NCBI RefSeq assembly: GCF_020991475.1
Contig: NZ_JAJMPA010000005.1
Span: 62,001 to 126,000 of the forward strand
Length of the DNA stretch: 64,000 nucleotides
Direction: 5' to 3'
DNA from: Pedobacter sp. MC2016-14
GTDB lineage: Bacteria > Bacteroidota > Bacteroidia > Sphingobacteriales > Sphingobacteriaceae
The notes beneath the pieces are model-generated. The model made no database searches, was not told where the DNA came from, and saw only the letters and a program-made list of their open reading frames with translations. Below are positions 43,689 through 54,834 of the stretch, one piece after another (the first letter of the stretch is position 1; the number at the start of each line of letters is the position of its first letter). The translations under genes were made by a program, and so were the position numbers.

Positions 43689-45297
43689 CATTGAATTGTC
43701 TTTTTATTGGTGACTGGTTTGCGGCCTCTATTCCCATTGAAATTACCTTCCGGGTTTCAAGAGGATCAATGATCCCATCTACCCAAAGTCGCGAAGCGGC
43801 ATAATATGGTGTAGTCTGGCTATCGTACCGTTCTGTAATCTCTTTTAGTAATTCTGCTTCTTTTTCGGCTGAGGCTACTTCTCCCTTTACCTTAAGTGAT
43901 GCCTGCTGAATTTGAAGAAGTACTTTTCCTGCCTGGGCACCTCCCATAACGGCTATTTTTGCACTTGGCCAGGCATATATTAATCGTGGATCGTAAGCTT
44001 TACCACACATGGCATAATTTCCAGCACCATAAGAGTTACCCACTACAATTGTAAATTTTGGTACAACAGAATTGGCTACAGCATTAACCATTTTAGCTCC
44101 GTCTTTGATGATGCCACCTTGTTCAGAACGACTACCTACCATAAAACCAGTAACATCCTGTAAAAATACCAATGGTATTTTCTTCTGGTTGCAATTCATG
44201 ATAAATCTTGCCGCTTTATCGGCACTGTCTGAATAAATGACACCGCCAAACTGCATTTCTCCTTTTTTTGATTTAACAACTTTACGCTGGTTAGCTACAA
44301 TACCAACTGCCCAACCATCAATTCTAGCCAGTCCACAAATAATGCTTTGTCCATATTCCTTTTTATACTGTTCCAGTTCGGAATTGTCTACCAAACGCTC
44401 AATAATATCAAGCATATCATACTGCTTTTCTCTGTTTTCAGGTAGTAAGCCATATATTTCTTCAGAATTATGTTTTGGCGACATAGCTTTAATACGGCTA
44501 TAACCTGCATTTTCCGGAGCACCAAGCATGCTCATAATATTTTTAATACTATCCAGACATGCCTGATCATTGGGATGCTTATAATCTGTTACCCCCGAAA
44601 TTTCGGAATGAGTAGTTGCTCCTCCTAATGTTTCATTGTCTACTTCTTCACCAATGGCTGATTTAACCAGATAAGATCCTGCCAAAAATACTGAGCCAGT
44701 ACCTTCTACAATCATGGCCTCGTCACTCATGATGGGAAGGTAAGCACCCCCGGCAACGCAAGAACCCATAATTGCAGAAATCTGAACAATTCCATCAGCA
44801 GACATCAATGCATTATTTCGAAACATCCGCCCAAAATGCTCTTTATCAGGAAAGATTTCATCCTGCATGGGTAAATATACGCCGGCACTATCTACTAAAT
44901 AAATAACCGGCAAACGATTTTCCATAGCAATTTCCTGAGCTCGTAAGTTTTTCTTAGCGGTCATAGGAAACCATGCACCTGCCTTAACAGTGGCGTCATT
45001 GGCAACAATCATACATTGTCTGCCAGATACGTAACCTATTCCACACACTACACCGGCACTCGGACATCCACCCTGCTCTGCATACATACCCTCAGCAGCA
45101 AATGCACCAACTTCAAGAAATTCAGAATTCTCATCTAAAAGGTAGGCAATTCTCTCCCTCGCAAGTAGTTTACCTTTTTCTTTTTGTTTCGCAGCATTTT
45201 TTTCCCCACCCCCTTTATATATCTGCTTAAGCCTGGTTTTCAGTTCGTAAACTGTTTGCTTATTCAGGTCCTCGTTTTTATTGAATTCTAAGTTCAT
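43669..45297 (-). CDS. Acyl-CoA carboxylase beta subunit (carboxyltransferase)
   Basis: A 542-residue carboxyltransferase of the propionyl-/methylcrotonyl-CoA carboxylase beta family. Visible are GKLLARERIAYLLDENSEFLEVG, the acyl-CoA binding motif MGSCVAGGAYLPIMSDEAMIVEGTGSVFLAG, GGATTHSEISGVTDY and LVFLQDVTGFMVGSRSEQGGIIKDGAKMV. The length and sequence resemble methylcrotonyl-CoA carboxylase beta most, but this is not certain. No biotin carboxylase/BCCP subunit gene is adjacent, so the alpha partner is encoded elsewhere. Confidence 0.92.
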   Translation of the reverse strand: MNLEFNKNEDLNKQTVYELKTRLKQIYKGGGEKNAAKQKEKGKLLARERIAYLLDENSEFLEVGAFAAEGMYAEQGGCPSAGVVCGIGYVSGRQCMIVANDATVKAGAWFPMTAKKNLRAQEIAMENRLPVIYLVDSAGVYLPMQDEIFPDKEHFGRMFRNNALMSADGIVQISAIMGSCVAGGAYLPIMSDEAMIVEGTGSVFLAGSYLVKSAIGEEVDNETLGGATTHSEISGVTDYKHPNDQACLDSIKNIMSMLGAPENAGYSRIKAMSPKHNSEEIYGLLPENREKQYDMLDIIERLVDNSELEQYKKEYGQSIICGLARIDGWAVGIVANQRKVVKSKKGEMQFGGVIYSDSADKAARFIMNCNQKKIPLVFLQDVTGFMVGSRSEQGGIIKDGAKMVNAVANSVVPKFTIVVGNSYGAGNYAMCGKAYDPRLIYAWPSAKIAVMGGAQAGKVLLQIQQASLKVKGEVASAEKEAELLKEITERYDSQTTPYYAASRLWVDGIIDPLETRKVISMGIEAANQSPIKRQFNVGIIQT

Positions 45298-45374
45298 TGC
45301 GCAAGATAAATCTTAATTCTTTGATACTATAGTCTGATTTAGACTTTGGTATACTGCATTTGGGAGCGGAATGA

Positions 45375-45815
45375 TCAGGCTTTTTTTAGGGAAACGGCAT
45401 TCATGCAGTAACGCAATCCGCTTGGCGCTGGTCCATCCGGGAAAACATGGCCCAAATGGGCATCACATGTATTACAAAGTGCTTCTATTCTTTTCATTCC
45501 ATACGCATAATCAGCATGGTAAGCCACTGCATTTTCTTTAAGCGGCTGTGTGAAAGAAGGCCAGCCCGTTCCTGATTCAAATTTTTCCTGGCCGTCAAAA
45601 AGTAAGGTTCCGCAACATATACATGCGTAAATGCCAGGCTCAAACAGGCTGCACATCTCAGAACTATGCGCCCTTTCAGTACCTTTCAACCTGGTAACTC
45701 TATATTCTTCTTCAGACAATTGCAGTCTCCAATCTTCATCTGACTTTACTAATTTCTGATCAGGTTCTGGGTTTCCATGATCAGCATATTTGATAACATC
45801 TATCCACTTTAGCAT
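45375..45815 (-). CDS. msrB: Peptide-methionine (R)-S-oxide reductase
   Basis: A 146-residue MsrB that repairs methionine-R-sulfoxide. Zinc ligands are Cys65/Cys68 (CICC) and Cys114/Cys117 (CNTC). The catalytic Cys137 lies in RYCMNAVSL, and FESGTGWPSF and HLGHVFPDGP are the family signatures. Start set at MLKWIDVIKYADHGNPEPD; an upstream ATG in frame adds 11 unlikely residues. It diverges from the GNAT-like gene. A -7-like TAGATTTG (complement of 45865-45872) may serve it. Confidence 0.95.
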   Translation of the reverse strand: MLKWIDVIKYADHGNPEPDQKLVKSDEDWRLQLSEEEYRVTRLKGTERAHSSEMCSLFEPGIYACICCGTLLFDGQEKFESGTGWPSFTQPLKENAVAYHADYAYGMKRIEALCNTCDAHLGHVFPDGPAPSGLRYCMNAVSLKKA

Positions 45816-45962
45816 AAAATAGTTATTAATTGTATACGATACGGGCATACATTAATTATCGTACCAAATCTAAATGCGGCTACTATGGCATTTTATTTTC
45901 GAATGTACTGTCAATTCAGCACAAATGAAGATAAAGAATCTAAAAAATTAATACATTTAGAC

Positions 45963-46250
45963 ATGAATTATGAAGATTTAACCGTAGTTAACAACGTACA
46001 GGCCCACAACTTTGAACTGACTGTAAATGGTAAGAAGTCTTTTATCGACTATAAACAGAAAGGAAATAAAGTGTACTTAATTCATACTGAAGTCCCGAAA
46101 GAGCAGGAAGGACAAGGTATCGCAGCAGCACTTGTAGCTAAAACATTCCAATACATCGAAGAAAACGGGCTTAAAATAGTGCCATTATGTACCTATGTAG
46201 CGCATTATCTGAAACGCCATCCGGAGTGGAACAAAATAGTGACAGCATAA
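45963..46250 (+). CDS. Short GNAT-like acetyltransferase (YjdJ/GNAT-like domain)
   Basis: A 95-residue protein of the short N-acetyltransferase-like family. Start chosen at MNYEDLTVVNNVQAHNFEL, the usual N-terminus; a 26-residue upstream extension is not conserved in style. It carries VYLIHTEVPKEQEGQGIAAALVAKTFQYIEENGLKIVPLCTYVAHYLKRHPEW, where the EGQGIAAALV loop is the acetyl-CoA binding motif. The substrate of this small family is unknown. It converges on guaB over a shared terminator. Confidence 0.9.
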   Translation: MNYEDLTVVNNVQAHNFELTVNGKKSFIDYKQKGNKVYLIHTEVPKEQEGQGIAAALVAKTFQYIEENGLKIVPLCTYVAHYLKRHPEWNKIVTA

Positions 46251-46251
46251 A

Positions 46252-46280
46252 AAAAGCCTCCCGGAATGAAGGAGGCTTTT
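46252..46280. terminator. Bidirectional terminator between the GNAT-like gene and guaB
   Basis: A perfect 10-bp stem (AAAAGCCTCC with GGAGGCTTTT) and 9-base loop carry A and T runs on opposite sides, so it can end transcripts from both directions. Confidence 0.88.
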
Positions 46281-46299
46281 AACAGAATAACTTTATATA

Positions 46300-47832
<1,533 letters not shown>

Positions 47833-48001
47833 CTAAGCAACAGAAAAGAGTATAGATTTTGTGTCATAATTAAGCTTAATAATCAGATAATGAACAAAAT
47901 GAACAACACAATTATTTACAACAAAACGTATATTAGCTTGTACTAGCGGATTGTCAAATTAAGTATTGAATTCTGAATAATCAAAATTTAATCTGCTTAA
48001 T

Positions 48002-49291
48002 ATGAAAATCAAATCATTCATGATTATTATGGGGTTAAGCGCAGTCGCTCTATCCTGTAAAAAAAATTCTTCTGAAGAGGAAATCAAGGTAAAAACCATT
48101 GACGACATTGTAGTTCCTACCGGCTTTAACTGGGCGACCTCCAGAGACGTCAATTTAAGCATCGGGGTAAGTGACAATCGTTTTGCTGATGGCATTTTTG
48201 TAATTAGCGTCTATAACGGAGATCCGGCAAATAATGGTGCCCTTATTAGTCAGGGCTCTGCTACATTTCTCAGTCCATTTAATACAAGGGTTTCGTTACC
48301 AAATACCATTACGGAAGTTTATGCAGTGAAAACCGCGCCAGATAATACCTCAGTTACTCAAAAAATAACGGTAAACACTACAAATATTTCAGCTTCTATA
48401 GGAACCCAGGGTATCAGAAAAAGTGTAGATGGCATTGCTGTAAATGCACTATTTGATGCCGACAACGATGGCGTTCTCGATCTTCTTGATGCCTATCCAA
48501 ATGACGCGTCGAAGGCTTACAACAATTACTCCATCAATTACAATGGAGGAGGTTCCACAGCAGCATTTGAAGACAATTTTCCTGCTAAAGGTGACTATGA
48601 TGTAAACGACATTGTTTTATCTTACAAGTACAATGTGATTACGAATGCCAGCAACAGGGTCGCTGCTATATCAGCCACCTACGTGCTACAGGCAACAGGT
48701 GGTACCTTCAATAATGGTGCAGGTATACAATTTAATCTTTCTGCGGCTAGTGCGACCGGATTTACCAGCACAGGGGGAGCTTTCCTTGAAAGCGGGCAAG
48801 ATAGTGTAGTTGTCATCTTGTTTACAAATGGCCGAAATGAACAGGCAACCTATAATACGAGACCTGGAGAAAATGCCTCGGCTGCGAAAACCTACACGGT
48901 GAACTTTAATGTAACAAACGGACCATTATTGAGCATTTTTGGAGTAACAACGTACAATCCTTTCATTTACAATGGTACACCTGGTTATGGACGTGGATAT
49001 GAAACGCACTTATATGGCGATGCACCTACCAAACTGGCCAACGTCTCTTTGTTTGGCACCAGAGATGACCGCTCTGTAGCACCAAGATACTACGTCACAG
49101 CAAACAGGCTTCCATTCGCTATAGAAGTACCTACAGCAAACTTCAAGTATCCTATTGAAGGTGCCTCTATTAATGACGCCTATTTAAGGTTTGCCAACTG
49201 GGCTGAGAGCGGCGGACTTTTATTTGGAGACTGGTACGCCAACATTTTACTACCTGGATACCGGGACAACAGCAAACTTTACGGTAACTAG
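48002..49291 (+). CDS. LruC domain lipoprotein
   Basis: A 429-residue lipoprotein. The signal MKIKSFMIIMGLSAVALSC has a lipobox Cys at 19. A thrombospondin-type-3-like calcium motif, DADNDGVLDLLDAYPND, lies at about residue 155. The LruC domain follows with FEDNFPAKGDYDVNDIVLSYKYN and FNNGAGIQFNLS and runs to the end with LPFAIEVPTANFKYPIEGASINDAYLRFANWAESGG. LruC proteins are predicted surface lipoproteins of unknown role. It has its own terminator and stands alone. Confidence 0.88.
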   Translation: MKIKSFMIIMGLSAVALSCKKNSSEEEIKVKTIDDIVVPTGFNWATSRDVNLSIGVSDNRFADGIFVISVYNGDPANNGALISQGSATFLSPFNTRVSLPNTITEVYAVKTAPDNTSVTQKITVNTTNISASIGTQGIRKSVDGIAVNALFDADNDGVLDLLDAYPNDASKAYNNYSINYNGGGSTAAFEDNFPAKGDYDVNDIVLSYKYNVITNASNRVAAISATYVLQATGGTFNNGAGIQFNLSAASATGFTSTGGAFLESGQDSVVVILFTNGRNEQATYNTRPGENASAAKTYTVNFNVTNGPLLSIFGVTTYNPFIYNGTPGYGRGYETHLYGDAPTKLANVSLFGTRDDRSVAPRYYVTANRLPFAIEVPTANFKYPIEGASINDAYLRFANWAESGGLLFGDWYANILLPGYRDNSKLYGN

Positions 49292-49307
49292 TTATCCATT
49301 TTCTGAA

Positions 49308-49347
49308 TAAAAAAAGCAGCGGGTCGTTCTGATCCGCTGCTTTTTTT
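49308..49347 (+). terminator. Terminator after the LruC gene
   Basis: GCAGCGG (49316-49322) pairs with CCGCTGC (49334-49340), extended inward by three more pairs including one G-T. A-rich sequence flanks one side and seven T residues the other. Confidence 0.9.
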
Positions 49348-49377
49348 ATCCCCGGCTAATAATATGCCTAAGTCCTG

Positions 49378-49385
49378 TATCTTTG
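49378..49385 (+). promoter_or_regulatory. Candidate -7 element, possibly giving a leaderless thioesterase message
   Basis: TATCTTTG exactly fits the TAnnTTTG box and ends 4 bases before the ATG at 49390. If used, transcription would start at or next to the start codon. No TTG at the right distance upstream was found. Confidence 0.4.
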
Positions 49386-49389
49386 TAAA

Positions 49390-49815
49390 ATGGATTACTT
49401 AAACCTGAGATGGTCAGACCTTGACCCGAATTTTCATCTTCGCCACAGTAGCTATTATGATCTTGCTGCACAGCACCGTATAGAGATTCTAGATCAATAT
49501 GGCATTACTATAGAAACCTTAAAGGAGCATCATGTTGGTCCTGTACTGTTTAAGGAGCAATGCGAATTTAAAAGAGAAATTCATTTAAATTCTAAGATTT
49601 ACATCGTAACCAAATTATTAAAAATGAAGAGAGATGGTTCATTCTGGATTATCCAACACGATTTCATTTCTGAAGAGGGTAAACTTCATGCAATTATTAA
49701 AGTAGAAGGAAGTTGGATTGACATTATAAAAAGAAAACTTTCCAGACCTGTACCAGAAGTAATTTTCTCGGGCCTGGAGAATTTCCCAAAATCTGAAGAA
49801 TTCGAATTCATTTAA
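49390..49815 (+). CDS. Acyl-CoA thioesterase (4HBT-type hotdog)
   Basis: A 141-residue hotdog-fold protein. The opening LRWSDLDPNFHLRHSSYYDLAAQHRIEIL matches the 4-hydroxybenzoyl-CoA thioesterase type, in which the Asp of the RWSDxDxxxH motif is catalytic. Two strands and the long helix follow as expected. It hydrolyses an acyl-CoA of unknown type. It sits alone between the LruC terminator and a hairpin shared with the facing TlpA gene. Confidence 0.85.
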   Translation: MDYLNLRWSDLDPNFHLRHSSYYDLAAQHRIEILDQYGITIETLKEHHVGPVLFKEQCEFKREIHLNSKIYIVTKLLKMKRDGSFWIIQHDFISEEGKLHAIIKVEGSWIDIIKRKLSRPVPEVIFSGLENFPKSEEFEFI

Positions 49816-49822
49816 CATTAGA

Positions 49823-49856
49823 TCTGATTAGAATTGCGGAAATAATCCTAATCAGA
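49823..49856. terminator. Hairpin between converging thioesterase and TlpA genes
   Basis: TCTGATTAG (49823-49831) pairs with CTAATCAGA (49848-49856), extended inward after one mismatch by three more pairs. Neither side has a clear T run, so it is a probable but non-canonical terminator. Confidence 0.45.
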
Positions 49857-49899
49857 CCTGATGGGTTTAGTATTTTAACGATTCAAATTCTGAAATCGT

Positions 49900-51948
49900 T
49901 TAATTGTGTTTTTCTTTTTTCAGTTCATCTACAATATAGCTTACTTCGTCTGTAAGCGCTATAAGATCGCCACTAAAACCACCAGCAACCCAACGCACCA
50001 TACCATTTTGGTCAATAATTACTTTTTGAGGAATACCTGATAATTTCAATTGGGCTGCGTATTGATTAAATGTAAGCCCTAATCTCTTAATTGCGGGATC
50101 TTCTTTATCGTAAAGTACATTAAAATTGTATTTTTTAGCAGCTAAAAAGTCGTTGATTAACTTTTTATAATTTGGCGAGTGCTCTAAGGTAGCGATAAAC
50201 AAAAAATAGACATCTCCTGAAGGTTCATATTTATTTACCAGCATTTGCATGGCCGGCATGGCCTCTTTACAGGGGAAACACCAGCTGGCCCAAAAATCAA
50301 GCACCACAATTTTACCTTTTAGCTCTCTAAGGTCAACCTTTTTGCCGGTTAAATTTTCAAGGCTAAAATTGATGGCGGGGAGCCTTACCATGGCCGCCTT
50401 TAACTTGTCCTGCTTTTCCTTTAGTGACAGCACTGGCCTCATTGCAGTGTAGTAGGCATCGAAACCATTTGCGGAACCCTTTTTCTTGATGTAACTAATT
50501 TTTAAAAGTTCTACCATCTCGGGAGAGGCTGTATTTAATTTTACAGCTTCAGTAACAAAACCAGTAACTTCTGCAGTTTTACCAAAATGATGCAATAATT
50601 TGGCATATAAGGTATTGAATTCAATATTCTTATATCCAACAAAGGGTTTGAGCTGATCCATTAACTTCAAAGCATTATCAAATTGTCCGGCATTGCTTAA
50701 AAGTTCAGAGTGATGAATAAACACATAAGCATTAGCTTTCATTTCTTGAACGCTCCATTCTGAAGGCGCAAGAATACCCCTGTCAAGCAAATCTGCTTTT
50801 TGAATACGCTTCAACAAAACATCGGTAATGTATTTTGACAACACTAAAGCTTCCTTTTCTGTGATTACAGGGACTGGTGCACGGAAAGGAAAAGTTACAT
50901 AGTGATTATAAAAATAGCCTACCATCCCGAAAGGAGCATTAGCGGCCAATTCTCCGACTTTTTTCAATTCATGTTTTTGAAACCGGATGTTTGCCACGCC
51001 GTAATAAGCATTCATAAAGAATGAACGAAAGCTAAGCGTTGGATTTACATAATCACTAAAAGGAAAAGTTTCGGGAGGATACGCTGCTATAAACTCGTCC
51101 CATAATTTCACTCTTTTTTCCGCATTCATTTCTAAGTAAATAGCTTTTATTAGTTTTAACCGGTGTGCGAGACCATCGGGATACTTTTTTAGAATTAATT
51201 GATTTAAAGAGTCTGTAAGGGATTGGCTTTGTAAAATACTTTCATAAACCCGTTGCACAGTAATCATTTCTTTTTCGGTTACGTCTGGCAAATTGACAAT
51301 TTCTTCACCTGCTTTAAATAAAATAGAATCGGCTTTTTGTTTGGGCAAATAAACCTTAATGCCATTTGCCATTTCAAAAAACATATTTCGCTTAACAAGC
51401 GGATTCCCAAATTCTCTGGGAATCCAAAGCTGCATTAAGACTTTTGGCTCTATAAGCGCCTCTGGCGCAACAATTGGAGACATCAGGCCTTCAAAATTCC
51501 TTGAACGGAATAAGCCCCACTCAACATATCCACCGGGGTTCATTTTCTGGCCCGGTCCGTATACCACCATGGCATGGGGAAATCTGGCACCCCGATCTAT
51601 ACTGTCCCCAATAGCAAAGCGGTAAGCAACCATCGCCGTGCCCTCTGGTAAAAGGTAAGAGGAGATATATCCAGTATCAGTTTTTACTAAAGGAAGATCG
51701 TAGCCATGCCAGGAAAAGTTTTTAAAAATATAAACAGAGCCTTTTACCGGAACTTGCGGTTTAGCGGCACCTACTTCTGGGTTATAAGTTATGTTTACTT
51801 TTTCTCCACTGGTTAATATAGATGGAGAATATCGAAATACTGTTTTCGCCTTAACAGAAGAACCAACATGCTGTTGAGCATTTAACATTAATGGTATAGC
51901 TAAACTTAATCCAAGCAGAACTATAATTTTAGTTTTTAACTTATACAT
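49900..51948 (-). CDS. Large TlpA-type thioredoxin-fold protein
   Basis: A 682-residue exported protein. It has a signal peptide (IIVLLGLSLAIPLMLNAQ), an Ig-like beta domain at about 35-145 (RYSPSILTSGEKVNITYNPE), a long helical middle of TPR-like character, and a C-terminal thioredoxin fold at about 540-680. Its active site is LDFWASWCFPCKEAMPAMQML, with the cis-Pro segment SGIPQKVIIDQNG. It is expected in the periplasm as a disulfide reductase acting on a large partner held by the long N-terminal part. It is the last gene of the SusC/SusD operon, directly abutting the 434-residue TlpA gene with no gap. Confidence 0.87.
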   Translation of the reverse strand: MYKLKTKIIVLLGLSLAIPLMLNAQQHVGSSVKAKTVFRYSPSILTSGEKVNITYNPEVGAAKPQVPVKGSVYIFKNFSWHGYDLPLVKTDTGYISSYLLPEGTAMVAYRFAIGDSIDRGARFPHAMVVYGPGQKMNPGGYVEWGLFRSRNFEGLMSPIVAPEALIEPKVLMQLWIPREFGNPLVKRNMFFEMANGIKVYLPKQKADSILFKAGEEIVNLPDVTEKEMITVQRVYESILQSQSLTDSLNQLILKKYPDGLAHRLKLIKAIYLEMNAEKRVKLWDEFIAAYPPETFPFSDYVNPTLSFRSFFMNAYYGVANIRFQKHELKKVGELAANAPFGMVGYFYNHYVTFPFRAPVPVITEKEALVLSKYITDVLLKRIQKADLLDRGILAPSEWSVQEMKANAYVFIHHSELLSNAGQFDNALKLMDQLKPFVGYKNIEFNTLYAKLLHHFGKTAEVTGFVTEAVKLNTASPEMVELLKISYIKKKGSANGFDAYYTAMRPVLSLKEKQDKLKAAMVRLPAINFSLENLTGKKVDLRELKGKIVVLDFWASWCFPCKEAMPAMQMLVNKYEPSGDVYFLFIATLEHSPNYKKLINDFLAAKKYNFNVLYDKEDPAIKRLGLTFNQYAAQLKLSGIPQKVIIDQNGMVRWVAGGFSGDLIALTDEVSYIVDELKKEKHN

Positions 51949-53253
51949 TTAACCTTCTTTCTTGATTAAATCCACAACAATTTTAATTTCATCTGCAAGT
52001 TTAGAAGGACTTCCCCAATAAGAATCCGTATCAAAACGAACATATCCGTTTTTGTCAAGTATCATTTTACGTGGGATGGCTGTTATGCCCAAAAGATTTA
52101 CAACTTCATTATTCATGCCTTTTGTACCGATGTTATCAAACAGTACATTGAAAGGAAAGTTATTATCCTTCATATATTTCATAACTGTTGTTTTATAATC
52201 TCCACCATGTTCCTGATTGTCTATGTAATAAAATACTACATCTTTCTGATCAGCAAGTTTTTCCATTGCCATCTTCATTCCAGGAAAGGCCGCCTTGCAT
52301 GGAACGCACCACGAAGCAAAAAAGTCCAGTATTACTATTTTTCCTTTTAAGTTTTTTGTATCAATAAGTTGACCTTTACTATCACTAAGCGCAAATGTGG
52401 GAATCTTCTTTTTGATCATTGAAGCTGCAATTTCTTTAGCTTGATCTTCCTTACCTTCCTGACTTTTTAAAGATTCTACATAGGCTTCGAAATCATTTGA
52501 ATCTTTATTGGAAGCTAAATAGATTTCTCTAAGCATATCTAACATTGGCACCGTTGCCTGATTAGCATGCACAGAATTTTCCAGCGCTTTTTTCAATTTT
52601 TCCTCTAAGCCAGCTGTTTTTAAAAGCAGGACCACATCTTCATTTAATGAAGCTATGGTATAACCGTAGTGACTTAGTGCTTCGTCGGCAATAGTCAATG
52701 CTTCCTGAGTATGCCCTGTTACCCTTAGTAGACTTATATGCGTAAGCAAATCGCCAAAATAATTACTTTCACTCGTTTTTAACCATTGATCTTCAGGAAT
52801 ATCTGTCATTTCGACTGGCTTATGCGCTCTAAAGTAATTTAGTTTTTTTAGCAGAACTTCAGAACGAGGCAACAATACCTCGGCAGGCTTAAGCTTGTGG
52901 AGATGAAAAAGGTAAACCTGACGATAATATAATTCTACTGTTGTGAAGTAATTAAGCTGATCATAATAATGCTTTATTTTGGTGTCCACCCCAACTTTAG
53001 CTCTTGTAATCAGATTCATATATATCTTTGAATAGCTTATGCCAGCTGCTTTGTCTGCTTTGAAATCGGCCTTACTTTCTGGGTAATCCTTTAAAAAGGC
53101 TTCACCAAGTTCGATGACTTTTATGGAATCCCTTTCATGATAAGCGGTCAGAAAAGCTTTCTCTTTGGCACTTTTTTCTGGATTTTGGGCGTAGAGGGTG
53201 ACACTGACCCCTAAAAAAAGGGCCAGTGTTGTTGTGATTTTTTTAATATACAT
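51949..53253 (-). CDS. TlpA-type thioredoxin-fold protein
   Basis: A 434-residue exported protein with a signal peptide (ITTTLALFLGVSVTLYAQ) and a helical TPR-like region at about 25-280. A C-terminal thioredoxin domain has the site ILDFFASWCVPCKAAFPGMKMA and the cis-Pro motif TAIPRKMILDKNG. It is related in layout to the 682-residue protein encoded immediately downstream but lacks the Ig-like part. Both probably reduce disulfides in the periplasm for the SusC/SusD uptake system. It lies 31 bp downstream of the PKD-like lipoprotein gene. Confidence 0.87.
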   Translation of the reverse strand: MYIKKITTTLALFLGVSVTLYAQNPEKSAKEKAFLTAYHERDSIKVIELGEAFLKDYPESKADFKADKAAGISYSKIYMNLITRAKVGVDTKIKHYYDQLNYFTTVELYYRQVYLFHLHKLKPAEVLLPRSEVLLKKLNYFRAHKPVEMTDIPEDQWLKTSESNYFGDLLTHISLLRVTGHTQEALTIADEALSHYGYTIASLNEDVVLLLKTAGLEEKLKKALENSVHANQATVPMLDMLREIYLASNKDSNDFEAYVESLKSQEGKEDQAKEIAASMIKKKIPTFALSDSKGQLIDTKNLKGKIVILDFFASWCVPCKAAFPGMKMAMEKLADQKDVVFYYIDNQEHGGDYKTTVMKYMKDNNFPFNVLFDNIGTKGMNNEVVNLLGITAIPRKMILDKNGYVRFDTDSYWGSPSKLADEIKIVVDLIKKEG

Positions 53254-53284
53254 TGTTTTGTGAGTTGATTTTTATTTGGCTGGA

Positions 53285-54817
53285 TTAGGTTCCTGTTCCA
53301 CGGAATTTTGTCATCATGCCATTGATTCTACCGAATCCTGAATAGGTATTTAAAGGTTGTGCCGTAATAACGCCATTTACCGGATTTACCCTAAGCTCAT
53401 AAACCTTTCCTTGTGCACCATCCCAGGTTGACAAATACATTATTGAATTATTGGAGGTAACAAACTCTGCTGCTGAAGCATATCCATTTAACAGGGGTTT
53501 GAAGAGTTTCATCCCCGTGATCGTTTCATTTGCACCAATGCCGCTGAAAGATATGGCGGCAGTATTTGTGCCAGAGTACTCATAGGTATAAACTTTTTTA
53601 TCAGTTGCATAATAGGCAATATTTCCCAGATCACTGGTTTGGTAGTATTTAGCATCTTGAATTTCCGGAAGCGCAGACATATCATATTTTGCTACCGGAA
53701 CATTATCCTCGTCCGTAGATGACTGGTTCAGCACATATAGATAACGTCCAGCACCAGTTTTGTCCTTAAAGAAAGCATAAGCATAGTCCTGAAAACCATG
53801 ATCCATAAATAGCATATCCTTGCCGATGTTATTTGGATTAAATGCTTTAGTTTGATCTGTGATGTCCTTAAATGTTTTGAAAACCAAATTAGTAACTACA
53901 TTGCCCGTATTTAAGAACCTGCCATTTTTTTGATCGTACAACAATGCTCCAAAACTATAGAAGGAGTAGCTATAGATGTATGGCGCTAAAACGTAATCGC
54001 CGGTAAACTCTCCTGAATACAAAGCATCTGTTGGAGTACCCCAGGATATTACCTGCAAACGACCATCATTAATCAGGAACTCATTACCATAGTTATTAAG
54101 ATGGGCTTGAGGGTTAAAAGTTGTTGCTGAACGACGGAAGAGTTGTGCATCTGTGCCCCACAAGGCAAAGGTAAAGCCGTTTACCCGCTTTATATGCTGA
54201 CTAGTTCCAATAGTCACCCAGTTAAACAACGAATTTGGACGTCTGCTGAATCCTATCATTTGACCCGTTCCCGCCATTTTGCTGCCTTGAGTTGATAGTA
54301 GAAGATTACTTATTCTCTTTTCAATCCCTGTAGGAAGAAGGTTTTTACTTGCGATAAAGTCAACGTCTGTCTCATTATTTAATGTATGCATAAACAACAT
54401 ACCGGTTTCTATTGGGGCAAGAACATTTAATAGTGTGCGGCTAGTGGATATGCTCTGGTTAGATTTATCTGTAACAATTAATTCAAGGTAATAAGTACCT
54501 GGCGCTAAACTCACTTTTGTACTTAACACTCTGCTATTTCCCATCTGTGTTGCTGGACCAATGGTTACGCTAGATAAAGATCTAACATATGCAATCCATT
54601 GATAGCTTAAATTATCTCGGTTTCCATTAAACTTTATTTCAGGACTAATGGTCAAATCTGCGTTTTGCTCTACATCATATACTGATTTAACCGAACTTGC
54701 CTCTGTTACCGGCACGTCGACATCGTGATAGGTATAGTTTCCTAAGTCTTTTTTACATGCATTTAATGCTATAGTTAAACCTATTAGCATGGGAATAAAT
54801 ATTTTTTGATAATTCAT
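53285..54817 (-). CDS. PKD-like lipoprotein of the SusC/SusD locus
   Basis: A 510-residue lipoprotein with lipobox LIGLTIALNACKKD (Cys at about 20). Residues about 30-135 form PKD/Ig-like strands (ISPEIKFNGNRDNLSYQWIAYV and LAPGTYYLELIVTDKSNQSIS). The rest is repeat-like beta sequence with YYATDKKVYTYEYSG and IMYLSTWDGAQGKVYEL, suggesting a propeller-like domain. Such PKD-like family lipoproteins recur next to DUF4843 genes and may be surface-exposed ligand-binding partners of the SusCD pair. Function not established. It is 17 bp downstream of the DUF4843 gene. Confidence 0.8.
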   Translation of the reverse strand: MNYQKIFIPMLIGLTIALNACKKDLGNYTYHDVDVPVTEASSVKSVYDVEQNADLTISPEIKFNGNRDNLSYQWIAYVRSLSSVTIGPATQMGNSRVLSTKVSLAPGTYYLELIVTDKSNQSISTSRTLLNVLAPIETGMLFMHTLNNETDVDFIASKNLLPTGIEKRISNLLLSTQGSKMAGTGQMIGFSRRPNSLFNWVTIGTSQHIKRVNGFTFALWGTDAQLFRRSATTFNPQAHLNNYGNEFLINDGRLQVISWGTPTDALYSGEFTGDYVLAPYIYSYSFYSFGALLYDQKNGRFLNTGNVVTNLVFKTFKDITDQTKAFNPNNIGKDMLFMDHGFQDYAYAFFKDKTGAGRYLYVLNQSSTDEDNVPVAKYDMSALPEIQDAKYYQTSDLGNIAYYATDKKVYTYEYSGTNTAAISFSGIGANETITGMKLFKPLLNGYASAAEFVTSNNSIMYLSTWDGAQGKVYELRVNPVNGVITAQPLNTYSGFGRINGMMTKFRGTGT

Positions 54818-54834
54818 CGTCGTCAGTTAATGGT

